Part shown: positions 1 through 9,830 of the stretch, in pieces | Layout: each line of letters opens with the position of its first letter | How positions within the stretch are numbered: the stretch's first letter is position 1 | Source: Schoenoplectus triqueter | Lineage: Eukaryota > Streptophyta > Magnoliopsida > Poales > Cyperaceae | Direction of reading: 5' to 3' | Assembly: GCA_964058805.1 (NCBI GenBank) | Contig: CAXKVV010000949.1 | Coordinates: 1-33,297 of the forward strand | DNA: 33,297 nucleotides | Program-made: the position numbers and the translations under genes | Notes under the pieces: generated by a model | What the model was told of the DNA's origin: nothing | What the model saw: only the letters and a program-made list of their open reading frames with translations | The model's database searches: none

Positions 1-609
1 AGTTTCGTTGTTGGAATGGTGAGTAAATATTAAGCTAATCCAGGAAAGTCTCATTGAAAAATAGTAAAAAAATACTTAGATATCTGAAAGGTACTGTAAA
101 TTATTCATTATATTTTCAAGGAAAAAATCTATAACTCATGGGTTATGCAGATGCTGACTAGGAAGGAGATTTAGATGAAAGAAAAATTACATCTGGTTAT
201 ATTTTCTTACTTAATAATGGAGTCATCTCTTAGAATAGTAAGAAACATAGTTGTATATCTTTATCCACAATGAAAGCTGAATTTGTGATATTTTCAGTAG
301 CCGTACGAGAAGCAGTTTGACTTAGAAGATTTTTTAAATCACTTGGGTTTCTATAAGAATGAAACTGACTCTGTGTTAGTACATAATGATAGTCAGGCAA
401 CAATCGCTTATACAAAAGATCCCAAGTATCATTCAAAAATCAAACACATTTATACTAAGTATAACTTCATTAGAGATATGGTGACGAAAAAGTAAGTTTG
501 CATGCAGTAAATATCTACACACAAAATGGTGGCAGATCCTTTTACAAAGGCAATACTTAGAGATATGTTTGTTGGTCATGTCAAATCTTTAGGGTTACGT
601 AGATTATAA
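1..609 (+). pseudogene. Ty1/copia pol 3' end (RT tail and RNase H), decayed
   Basis: Conceptual translation gives the end of a copia-type reverse transcriptase followed by RNase H. Visible landmarks in order are KILRYLKGT near 90, YADADW at 141-158, SGYIFLLNNG near 190, the STMKAEF block near 270, NDSQATIA near 385, HSKIKHIYTKYNFIRDMV near 430-480, and MVADPFTKA then a terminal GLRRL with TAA at 607-609. The three acidic RNase H positions (D in YADAD, E in KAEF, D in NDSQA) remain, but in-frame stops follow ADADW and occur in the IS-NSKK and REAV-LRR stretches, and the frame shifts near 490. In an intact element this domain removes the RNA strand during reverse transcription inside virus-like particles. 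Here it is dead. The 5' part of the element lies outside the window. The family is clear; the lineage within copia is not. Confidence 0.9.
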
Positions 610-1612
610 TTTTATATTTTATTGAACAATATATTATGTATATTTATATTTATGGGATAAATACAATGGATGTTATTTTCTTAATTTATTTATGTGATAA
701 TTGTTATAAATTATTTAATATCAGTATATTTAGCATAACACATGAGATTAGATATAAAATGAGATTAGTTTTAAACTAAATATGATACAAAACGTGAGAG
801 AAAAGTGCTTAAAATAACATAAGAATCAATATGAGGTCATATGAATTGTAATTATGAACGAAGGTGAAATACCCACTATTTACCTTAACTGTCTTTATGC
901 CAAGTGGGAGTCTTGTTATTGTATTTAATAGTAAATAGAGTTGTGGACTCAAGTTAGATATTTTATATCTGAACTATCACTTGTATGATATTAAATTTTA
1001 GTTTAGACATACGCTCCATAAGAAAATGGAGAATAATATCATAGCATATGTTTCATACCATATGTGCAATTGACCAATAGGGTAACAAAAGATATGATAT
1101 CTGCTTCTTTGTTGTATGAGATCCGAGAAATCAAAATAATCTCATAGTACTCTTCGATTTTTTACTAAATACTTGAAGTTTTATTTCAATTAGTTATTTT
1201 GAAATGTTATCAATGATCATGATTGTTGTAGTCTAATGAAATATATCTGGATAATAATTATTTTGGAATGAAGAGATTTTAGATAAAAGAAAAAGATCAT
1301 CAATATCATATTTATTTATATTCACTGATGCACCAATTATGTTTATGTGACATGATTGTGAATATATAAGTATGGATGTATCAATAAATAAAAGAGATCA
1401 TATTATACTTAAAATATAATTAGATGATCTGGGGTACTACATATTTACTCTACTTAGATGTTGTTATGCATACCTAACAGTTAGATTAAAACATATGCTC
1501 TCAAATTCAAATATGCTGGTCACGGTCTATTTTCTTGTATGAATTTTAACATAGATAAGAAATTATATTCTCTTAAATTATATTGGGTCTTCCATTTTAT
1601 GCGAGTGGGAGA
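610..1612 (+). other. Long 3' untranslated stretch of the copia element
   Basis: About 1 kb lies between the pol stop and the presumed 3' LTR, longer than in most copia elements. No open frame is recognisable. Two purine-rich tracts resemble polypurine tracts: CCAAGTGGGAG near 900-910 and GCGAGTGGGAGA at 1601-1612. The second sits directly before a TGTTAG LTR start and is the better candidate for the plus-strand primer; the first may be a duplicate or an older LTR edge. Confidence 0.45.
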
Positions 1613-1678
1613 TGTTAGATTTAATTATCAGTACGTCCATTATGGTAAATTCGAATCCAAACACAACCCATTATAAGA

Positions 1679-1760
1679 TTGAACAGATGCATTGGAGGGG
1701 TGCATTGAACAGGTGCACTGGAGGAGCGCATTGAATAAGTATATTGAGCAGATACATTGA
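1679..1760 (+). repeat. Tandem repeat upstream of the copia LTR TATA box
   Basis: About four to five degenerate copies of a roughly 20-bp unit (core CATTGAACAGGTGCACTGG) lie just upstream of TTATAAATA. Tandem repeats in the U3 part of plant copia LTRs can act as enhancers; that role is inferred here from position only. Confidence 0.5.
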
Positions 1761-1854
1761 CTTATAAATATACATCAGTATACTCTCTCTCACACATATC
1801 AGAAAAAGAAAAAAATGAATCTATCACTATTATCAGATAGAGAGAAAGAGAAAA

Positions 1855-2516
1855 TGATGGCGATCAAGTCATGGCAGGTCTACAGATGAACAATCATGAT
1901 CAAGGAAGCAAGTTATGGACCAGTTCTCAGTTTGAAGAACTAGGCCCAAGTCATATTTACAATTAATTTACGAAACAGCAGCTCTCTGGATAAATTCGTA
2001 CTGGGCCAGTATTTTGGGCATAACTCTCTCATAATAACTTGGATTTGAGTGATTCAAATTTCTGTGATCAGATTATGAAATGGACTATTTGTTTTGTGTT
2101 TTGAGTTTCTCTAGATTTCAGAGTCTTCTTGGTCAAAACCTCGTGTCAAGTGAGCGTGGTTACTGAGGAGCCAGCCAGCATTTAGTTTCTTAGAACTTGT
2201 CTTTGAGTGTTTCTATGTTTTAATTATATTTTGGAATTAACAGTAGTAGTTAATATTGTTTTTATTGTGTTTTGATATTTGCAAAAATAGTTAAGGAGTT
2301 ATTAATTAGTAGGAAATTTCTAGAGTTGAGTTGTATGGCTATATAAAGCCTAATTTCTGAATGTAAACTCACTTGTTGAATTATTATGAAAAAGTTTATC
2401 TTGAGTTGAGTTTATCTCTTCTTTTATCCTGTTGTGAGTTGAGAGTATCCTCCAGTTGTGATTTTATAGTTGAACGTGTGCGTGTCCTTGGACGATTCAT
2501 AGCTCGAACGCTATCA
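1855..2516 (+). mobile_element. Solo LTR A (662 bp, TSD GAAAA)
   Basis: The copy starts TGATGGCGATC and ends CGCTATCA, so its termini are TGAT/ATCA. It is flanked by a perfect 5-bp duplication GAAAA at 1850-1854 and 2517-2521. It matches solo LTR B at 13156-13812 over its full length. By eye there are about 30 substitutions and one 5-bp indel, roughly 95% identity. A TATA box, TATATAAAG, lies at 2340-2348 and would make 2370-2516 the likely R/U5 portion. No internal retrotransposon sequence adjoins it, so this is a recombination-derived solo LTR. The superfamily is not certain. The 64-codon frame at 2373-2567 runs across the LTR end and is spurious. Confidence 0.9.
2340..2348 (+). promoter_or_regulatory. 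TATA box of solo LTR A
   Basis: TATATAAAG lies about 175 bp from the 3' end of the LTR and is unchanged at the same place in solo LTR B (13641-13649). It is the likely core of the LTR promoter. Activity cannot be judged. Confidence 0.5.
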
Positions 2517-2686
2517 GAAAAAGATACTCTTTTAAGACTTGAAGAATTTAGGTTGTGGAAAACGTAAGGCTTTCGGTTTTGGCTCGTGATTTCTTATAGA
2601 ACCAGTGATAGTGCTGTATTGGTCATAACCGCTTATGCATGAAGATTAACGGAGCAACTTGTAAGTTTTATCCGTTAAATATTACA

Positions 2687-3309
2687 GATATGAACAAATT
2701 GAAAAAGTTTATCGAATCAAGTCAGATTTTGTCATCTTTGTATGGACATAATCATGAAAAAGTAGCTATAGAGAAGTAAGAAGAGATGCAATGTAATGTT
2801 GGATTAGAATTAATTTAATACGGGTGAATTGAGCAAAGAAAAAGCTGATATTTTTATTAATAACGTAAAAAAATTTAAAAACATAAAAAATAACACTTAA
2901 TGAGTAGAAATCACGAGTCTGCACTTATTAAGTGTGGACTGAATTATTTTTTACATATCCGAATTTAAGAGTTGAATTAGATATGAATATGAATAATTCG
3001 TGTATTAAAAGTTGAATTATATTAATTTTAATCAACGTATATAACTCAAATCATCTATAACGTACTTATAAATTCAGGTCCGCTTTTACTAAATATGGAT
3101 CCAGGTCCGCTTTTAAGAAATGTGGACCCATGTCTGCTTTTAAGAAATATGGACTTAGACCCATTATAAACCCACAGCTCTTTCAAATCCATACTTCTGA
3201 CTCTCTCCGATCATAATAAAGGTCAGTGAAAATTTTAATCTATTTTATATTAATAAAGTTAAAAATATATTTAAGATGTTAACTAATAATATTTTAATAA
3301 TTTGGCAGA
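2687..3309. other. AT-rich stretch between copia LTR and MULE frame
   Basis: No gene is seen. It should contain the copia target-site edge and the 5' leader and terminus of the MULE, but I could not locate a MULE terminal inverted repeat. A three-copy 27-bp tandem repeat lies at 3075-3155. Confidence 0.4.
3075..3155 (+). repeat. 27-bp tandem repeat, three copies
   Basis: Three adjacent 27-bp units (3075-3101, 3102-3128, 3129-3155) share the core GTCCGCTTTTAAGAAATATG. A weaker relative (GAGTCTGCACTTATTAAG) occurs near 2912. The repeat lies just upstream of the MULE reading frame and may belong to its subterminal region. Confidence 0.7.
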
Positions 3310-5662
3310 ATGAATCTGATTGTGATTTATGCGGGTGGCAATATCATCACAGGATCAACGAGTATTGATTATGATAATGATCTTAGATTTTTTTTCTTAG
3401 AAATGAAGATATGGGTTTTGACGAGGTCAAAACTACGATATACATACAGCTCAGATACTAGAGAATCAATATTTTTTTTAGTATTAGGGCTCGGTATAAT
3501 ACATGAGGTACTAGTGCTTATCATTTTTGTTTAATTCCTATTTGAGATGAGGTTGAGTGGAAAATGATATTTCAAATGGCAACAACAAAAATGAATTGGA
3601 GAATGATAGAGTTGTATGTGGAAATATCGTCAATTGATAATGCAGTGGATTCTTTGAATAACCTACTCGAAATCAATAATAGAACCGAGAATATTATACC
3701 TTCCACAATAAATCTAGCACATCAAATATATGAATTAGATCTGCAAAGACTCGTTTATCCGACATATGTCGGTCCAAATGTAACAGATATGAGAGCAAAA
3801 TGATTGTGATGAGGGTGATGTTATTCGTAATGAAGATAATGATGTGTTAGAGAAAGAGGAGCGAAATGGTGATGATTTTGTACCCATTTCAACAGATGGA
3901 TGGAGGATTGAAGAAGATTATTGGGACTCGGCTGATGAAGATGATGACCTAGATTATGATCCCCATGAACATATAGAGTGCCGATTGATTGTGAAAAATA
4001 GGTCAGAAAAGCATCATCTGGTATGTGACTTTAGTGATATTTCTGAGATCAATGAAATAAATACTTCATCACAGTCACAATTTGATAATCCGTTATGAGA
4101 AAATCAAATATTTAATTCTAAAGAGAAATTATAATTGGCAATTAATGAATATCATATAAGAGAAAATATCAAGGTGAAAATAAAAAAAATAGTAAATCTA
4201 TATTGGTGATGATATGCAAATAACGACCAAATATTTTTAGAGATTATATGTGATGTGTCCTAAGGGTAGTCCTTTCTGAATTATCAAGACTAATCCCTAC
4301 GATCACACATGTGTTCAAAAGATTATTCATTCAGATCATGCACAATTAACTGTGAAAATGATAGTCGATGCAATAAAAAAAAAGTTGGTAGAGGATATGA
4401 CATTAACAATTAAAATAATTTGTGCATTGCTAAGAGCAAAATTCCCAGGTGTTAATCCTTCATACTCTAAGATTTGGCGAGGTCGCGATGAAGCAATAGC
4501 ATGAATTTTTGGAAGTTGGGAGGGTTCGTACGGTATACTACCTCGATTATTCAATGTCATTCAATCAACAAATCCTAGAATGAAATACAACATCTTAATG
4601 GAGACCAACATTCGACTGGAAGTTTATTATTTTAAGTGCGCGATAGGGGCTTGGGGTCCTTTCATCGAAGTTTTTCGGTCCCTTCGACCAGTTATAAGTA
4701 TCGATACTATTTTTTTATCTGAACTCTATGATGGAAGATTATTAATGACATGTGTTTATGACATCGAAAATTAACTCATACCCTTGGCATTTGCATTGGT
4801 TGAAAAAGAAAATCTAAAGAATTGAGATTGGTTTATGAGTTGATTGTGTCGCGAAGTGACCGGATCCGGACGAATTTGTATAATTTTCGATCAACACAAA
4901 GCAATAAAAATGTTCTTGAGTATCCACAATATGGTTGGTCAGGAAAAAATGGGGATATTATGCATCGATATTGTATGCAATATATTTCGAAGAACTTATA
5001 CAAAGTATGTCCCAATTAGGACATTAAAGATCTCTTCAAATGGATAACTTCAAAAAAAACCCATCGATTTAAGAAAGATATGTTATCTATCAGACAATAG
5101 TAACCGAATGGATATAAGTTTTTATTAACTGTAGGTACTACCGTAGATCAAAATGGTAAAGAAAAAATAAATCCAAGTAGATGGGCGCAGTGCAAAGATC
5201 AAGGTTATCGTTGGAGAATTATGATAAGTAATAGGTCAGAATCACTAAATCGTGTATTCAAAATATGTCGATGTTTATCGGTTATAGCAATAGTTGAAGG
5301 TACTTGGTACAAATACATTAATTGGTTCGATGAGCGAAGAAATAGATCTATGGTATTAGTGAATGGAAAGAAAGTGAGGTCAACGAAGGTTACTGAAAAG
5401 CCAAATAAAATAGCTGAAAAATCACGCCCACACAGGGTTGACCCTTATGGCTCTGATCGGGGGGACTATGAGGTTATTCTCTGCGGTGAAATATTACCTA
5501 ATGATGATTTAAAAAATTTTAAATACACTATCCACATTGAAGAAGGCATGATGTCGAAATGTATGTGTTTAAAATCGACCCTAACTGGTATACCATACTC
5601 TCATATTTTGGCGGTAATAGGAGTCAAAAAATTGAGTTAAATCGATTTATCTGTTATTTTTT
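3310..5662 (+). pseudogene. Mutator-like (MULE) transposase, decayed, 5' part
   Basis: Split frames give the usual MuDR/MULE order. An N-terminal segment (MNLIVIYAGGN, 3310) and an acidic linker (3844-4098, DSADEDDDLDYDPHEH) come first. A DBD_Tnp_Mut-like region follows (LAINEYHIRENIKVKIKK near 4135, YDHTC near 4300, KIWRGRDEAIA near 4470). The catalytic MULE domain has RPVISIDTIFLSELYDGRLL at 4687-4746 with the first Asp, PLAFALVEKEN near 4790, and GRICIIFDQHKAI at 4870-4908 with the second Asp. Next come WRIMISNRSESLNRVFK at 5211-5261 and a SWIM finger at about 5557-5615. There are many stops and frameshifts, and the SWIM motif reads CMC...IPYSH with Tyr in place of the usual Cys. The protein would cut and reinsert its own element. 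The C-terminus resumes at 19918. Confidence 0.88.
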
Positions 5663-5664
5663 GT

Positions 5665-6420
5665 GCGACCCTTTTTCGCGCGCTCCTTACCGCCGCTGGT
5701 GGCGATGGGATGCGGAAAAAGGACACGGAGATCCCTCCTAAGAGTGCATTTGTTTAACACTGGTTAATTCTACCGTTTAGACTCATTGTAATGCACATTT
5801 AGGGGTTTTTTAGTGATTGTGAGTACTTGTAGATTCCGATGGGCGTAAGCCCCCACCGTTAATTACCCTGGGCTATTAACCTCGAGGCACCTCTGGATCT
5901 TAAAAGGGGAAACAAATAGTATAGCTAAATAATAGTCAAGTAGTCATGTGCTCCGGTGATCAGGATCACTGAAGCGTTCTGGACTTACTAATAGGTCAAT
6001 CCAGTGGGATATGGTGGTGAAAAAGATGAACTTACTATGCGACCCTTTTTCGCGCGCTTCGCAACACCTGCTGGTAGCGATGGGATACAGAAAAAGGACA
6101 CGGAGATCCCTTCTAAGCGTGCATTTTTGGTGTTGACGCCGGCTGGTTTCGTCGTCTTAGGCTTATGGGGATGCACATTTAGGGTTATTTTTAGTGATTA
6201 TGAGTACTTGTAGATTCCGATGGGCGCAAGCCCCCACCGTTAATTACCCTGGGCTGTTAACCTCAAGGAACCTCTAGATCTTGAAAAGGTGAAGCAAATA
6301 TCATAGCTAAATAATAGTCAAGTGATCGCGTGCTCCAATGATCGGGGATCATTGGAGCATCCTGAATTTACCAATAGGTTAATCCAGTGGGATATGGTGG
6401 TAAAAAGATGAACCTACTAT
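5665..6420 (+). repeat. Tandem duplication, about 374-382 bp, two copies
   Basis: Copy 1 (5665-6038) and copy 2 (6039-6420) both begin GCGACCCTTTTTCGCGCGCT. They share GATTCCGATGGGCG, AAGCCCCCACCGTTAATTAC, a GATCACT-type short inverted repeat near the end (GTGATCAGGATCACT; CAATGATCGGGGATCATTGG) and CAGTGGGATATGGTGGT. Copy 2 keeps a GTGTTGACGCCGGCTGGT stretch that copy 1 has replaced. GC content is higher than in the surroundings. Each copy is followed by an ACTTACTAT or CCTACTAT motif that opens the X-block repeats. Confidence 0.85.
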
Positions 6421-6830
6421 AGATCGGTTCAATCTTTACCACTCCGGGAGATAACCTTACTACAAATCAGATTAATCTCTATGGAGGGATGGGAGGTGAG
6501 TCTACTACAGAACAACTCAACCTAAATTGATCTAGAAGATAAATGTACTACAGAATGGTTTAATCTTAACTAGTCAACAACCAATCACACAAAATACAAC
6601 TCGAAGCACTAAGTCGGTTGATCTTGAGGTTGGTAAATCAGGGGAAGGGTGGATATGGCCCACATGGTACTTCTCTCTGATCCCTAGGAACACAACTGCA
6701 CACAAAGTCAAACATGAAAGCACTAAGTCAGCTTGACGTTGAGGCGTGTGTCAGTGAAATGACCTACTACATACTGGTTTGTTTCACTGTTTGAGGATGA
6801 ATCTACTACAGAACGATTTGATCCTCCAGA
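6411..6830 (+). repeat. CTACTACAGA-type repeat array (block X1)
   Basis: At least six degenerate copies of a unit near CTACTACAGANCGRTTYAAT occur at about 6413, 6456, 6500, 6549, 6763 and 6803. Several are 40-50 bp apart and are tied to a preceding GATGA or GTGA. A related array lies at 12293-12790. Dense short repeats near an element end resemble the subterminal repeats of plant DNA transposons, where transposase binds; that function is inferred. Confidence 0.65.
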
Positions 6831-7289
6831 CTAGAAGACAAACTCATCGACGGATTAGTTTAGTCTTACTAGCATGTTTGGTCATTAATTACTTATTCAT
6901 GACACATGGCCATCATGATATCACCTCCTTGGACACCGTAATGTTCTTCTATTTATGTTAATGTCATAATCTTAGCCATTCTCTGATGTGCATCAAGATG
7001 TTCTTGTCTCAACTGACTATACTGGATGTTACATTACTTGTGCAAGAATCAATGTATTACTTCATATCATCTTATGTGAGCATGTTTAATCATCTCTAAA
7101 TCATGGGTTCTGAATATTTAACCGATTCACAGATTCAGAGTTATCTTGTGTACAAAATTAGACTCGGGACTCATGGCTGATCTAACATTGAGACAGGTTT
7201 ATTAGAGGATGAGCCTAAAAACTATCATATATATTATGTCTTATCAATCAGTCAATCAAGGTATATCATCACCTCGTTGATCATTTACA
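6831..7289 (+). repeat. Non-coding middle of block X1
   Basis: No gene is seen. This 460 bp matches 12795-13155 plus 13813-13880 of unit 2, including GACACATGGCCATCATGATA against GACATAGAGTCATCATGATG. The stretch near 7200 (TTTATTAGAGGATGAGCC) is the uninterrupted counterpart of the site where solo LTR B inserted. Confidence 0.6.
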
Positions 7290-7700
7290 TTCTAGAAATC
7301 GTGTAATGATTCAACAAACCGTTACAACACTTCAACAAATCGTTATAACGTTTCCAAAAACTGTTATAATGATTTCATAAGATATCAGACTTGTCAGAAA
7401 ATTAGTCAATAGGGGTCAAAACATTACCAACGCTTTGTATATCATTTAACATTTTAGAAAGTCGTTCCAACGATTTAAGGAATCGTTACAATGATTCTCT
7501 AATATATGTTGACTTGTCAGAGAATGGTCAAAGTATTGGTAACGTCTTGTGAAGCGTTATAACGATTTGATGAACCGTATGACGATTTTAAATAATCGTT
7601 ACAACGATTCCTCAGAATATATTGACTTATCAAAGAAGAGTCAAAGCATTGTCAACGTCTCATGAAACGTTCAACGCTTTGGTAAATCGTATAATGATTC
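7290..7700 (+). repeat. AATCGTT/AACGATT palindrome array (block X1)
   Basis: About ten degenerate copies of a short palindrome close to AATCGTTACAACGATT are spaced 20-45 bp apart. They alternate with GACTTGTCAGAGAATGGTCAAAG-like spacers (about 7390, 7510 and 7625). A diverged second array lies at 13890-14170. The 66-codon frame at 7622-7822 is a by-product. Confidence 0.7.

Positions 7701-7701
<1 letters not shown>

Positions 7702-7734
<33 letters not shown>
7702..7734 (+). repeat. (TTA)n microsatellite
   Basis: About eleven uninterrupted TTA/ATT units close the palindrome array of block X1. Confidence 0.95.
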
Positions 7735-8460
7735 TTTTTGTTCTGTTTTGAATTTTATTTATGAAAAAGTATTTATAAAGATGTTAAAAGATGATTTAAT
7801 TCTTATTATATCTTTTATTTAGATTTTGGGCTTTTTATGATAGCTAAAAGAATAAGATTTATTTTATTATTATATTTTATTTGAATTTCAGACTTTCTTT
7901 TTATAATGATCAAAATAATATAATTTGTTTATCATATAGTTTTATTTCGGATTTTCATATGATGATTAATAGGATAATGTGTATTTATTACTTATTATTA
8001 TTATTTATTTTATTTTTATGAAAAAATTATTCAAAATAATGTATAACTATTATTAATGAATTTTGTTGTTATTTATTCTCTTTTTATGATAGCTAAATGA
8101 TAGAATTTGTTTTATTGAATTTTATTATTATTATCATTCATTTTATAAAAAATCACTTGAAAAGACAGTGAAATATATCTAGTTATAATTTATGATTTTA
8201 TTTAGAATTTTAAAATTTTAAAATAACTCAAATAACAAATCAAAACTAAGTCAAATGAGAAAATATAATATAATGTCTTTTGCTTTTAAATTATTTTAAT
8301 ATAATATCATTTTTAAAATTGAAATATTTTTGTACAGAAAAATAATATGGAAAATAAAGAATTTTTAAAAATAAATTTGAGTTAATTTTGAGTTTATGAA
8401 CATTTTTAAATGATTTATTTACTCTATATTTTATTCTCTATTATTAATTAAATATATTGG
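7735..8460 (+). repeat. AT-rich block Y1
   Basis: No gene is seen. The right part (about 8180-8450: GAAATATTTTTGTACAGAAA, TATGGAAAATAAAGAATTTT, AAATGATTTATTTACTCT) is repeated in diverged form at 14216-14375 and 16060-16155, so it belongs to the repeated unit. Confidence 0.6.
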
Positions 8461-9830
8461 GCTTAATATGGGTCTTTGGATTTACACTGAAATTAACACA
8501 CATCTTTCATTTAACTCTATTCTTATTTGGGCCGCTGGATCTGTTTTTAGATTGAACCATATAGGATGAGAGGTCCAAATTTATTTTTTTCTTTTGAACT
8601 GTAACTTATTGTAAACGTCTGATCTCTTCCAAGTTCCACACGTGCGCTTCAAAGTTCGTGCTGGAGCATCAATACTCATGCTACCACATCTCTTTGACCC
8701 TATGGTGTCGCCGATGAACTAAACGGTGGATTCTCAATCGGCCGAGTGCGTCAGCGTCGTCTCACTATGAGGAGACTATCTACGGTACTTGATTAACGAT
8801 CGAATCGGTGAATCACCATGAATGCCACAACTAGTCACTGTGCAATTTGGTACCGATAAGTTCTATTTGACAAATTTGATCAGATTAAGCAACAATTACT
8901 GCAATTCTAAGCTTAATACTCATCGTTTTAATGCAATGATGCACCCTAATGCAATTATAGCAACTATAATCACTCTGAAATCATGCTAAGTTTCGATGTT
9001 AACCGATAGCACTTGGTACTGGTTTTGAAATCGTTAGAATAACTAACAATCACTCACTCTTTTATAATGTTAATACCTTTATCACTCTATATGCTCATAG
9101 TATCAAGTGTTATGCAAATAACTCATGTGATTTAACCTATCTTAATGATTTATCGATCAATTTACCAGAATCTCATTGCAATCGATTATGGAAATATGAT
9201 ATCGCTGAGTTCTCAAGCCTTGACTGAGATCTATTAGCTTATATAGTGAGATTCAAACACTTGTACGCTTGTTATGTGCGATAACCAACTCAATTTGCAC
9301 AACTAATCAAGAGAGAGGGTGAGATATTGGTGTATCGAGTTCTCAAGTTGTGTAAATCGAGATCAACCGATTATACCAACTCAATTATATGTTCTCACTC
9401 GAAATTTAATCAAGAAACAAAATAAGAAATGAAATCTAGGTCAAGTATTAATAAAAGAAGAAGAGAAGATGTAAAATTGAAAGGAGAGAATCGAAAATTC
9501 GATCACGATTATATTGTTATCCCAAATTCAAACGCAATTACAACAATTACACTGAAAATCAAATGTTGAAGCTCCAAATTTAATCAAGTATAAACTCAAG
9601 ACTTACCTCTAGTGAACAATTGAAGATATAACGACCGAGTTCTCAAGTTAGAACTGAGATCAATCGGTTTCTTGATCTTCTTATCTTCTTGCAACCAATT
9701 TCTCTCTCAATTGCTTTTCTCTGTTGTATATCTCTCAAAGGTTCTCTCTCTCTTTTTAATATTGATCTTCTCTTTTTTTTCTTTCCTTCCTCATTCTCTC
9801 TTTTTTTTTCATGTGTAATCGGGTTTATTT
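8461..9830 (+). repeat. Block Z1: non-coding, with GAGTTCTCAAG cassettes
   Basis: No coding capacity is seen. Short matches link it to Z2 (14400-15890) and Z3 (16160-17830). A TGGGCY-containing start, TTCRAARTTCGTGC-like text, a central zone of hairpin cassettes, and a CT-rich end with a TTTATTTAGG or TATATAGG motif occur in the same order in all three. It has three GAGTTCTCAAG...GAGATC cassettes at 9207, 9337 and 9637 where Z2 and Z3 carry the GGCCTAAAGGC hairpins. A pyrimidine tract occupies about 9740-9815. Confidence 0.5.

Larger units (their letters stand above)
1613..2686 (+). mobile_element. Copia 3' LTR, interrupted by solo LTR A
   Basis: The sequence starts TGTTAGATTT right after a GTGGGAGA polypurine tract and plausibly ends ...AAATATTACA at 2686, giving TGT...ACA ends. 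Without the solo LTR and its duplicated target (1855-2521) the LTR would be about 407 bp, a usual copia length. It carries a degenerate tandem repeat (1679-1760, core GCATTGAACAGGTGCACTGG), a TATA-like TTATAAATA at about 1762 and a CT-rich stretch. The 5' end is well supported; the 3' end is inferred because the partner 5' LTR is outside the window. Confidence 0.55.

Noticed and set aside
5221..5640. 139-codon frame as an intact small gene
   Set aside because: Its content (SNRSESLNRVFK and the SWIM remnant) shows it to be a segment of the broken MULE transposase.
7290..7700. Regular short palindromes with spacers resembling a CRISPR array
   Set aside because: Repeats and spacers are both degenerate, spacing is uneven, there are no cas genes, and the surroundings are plant nuclear repeats.
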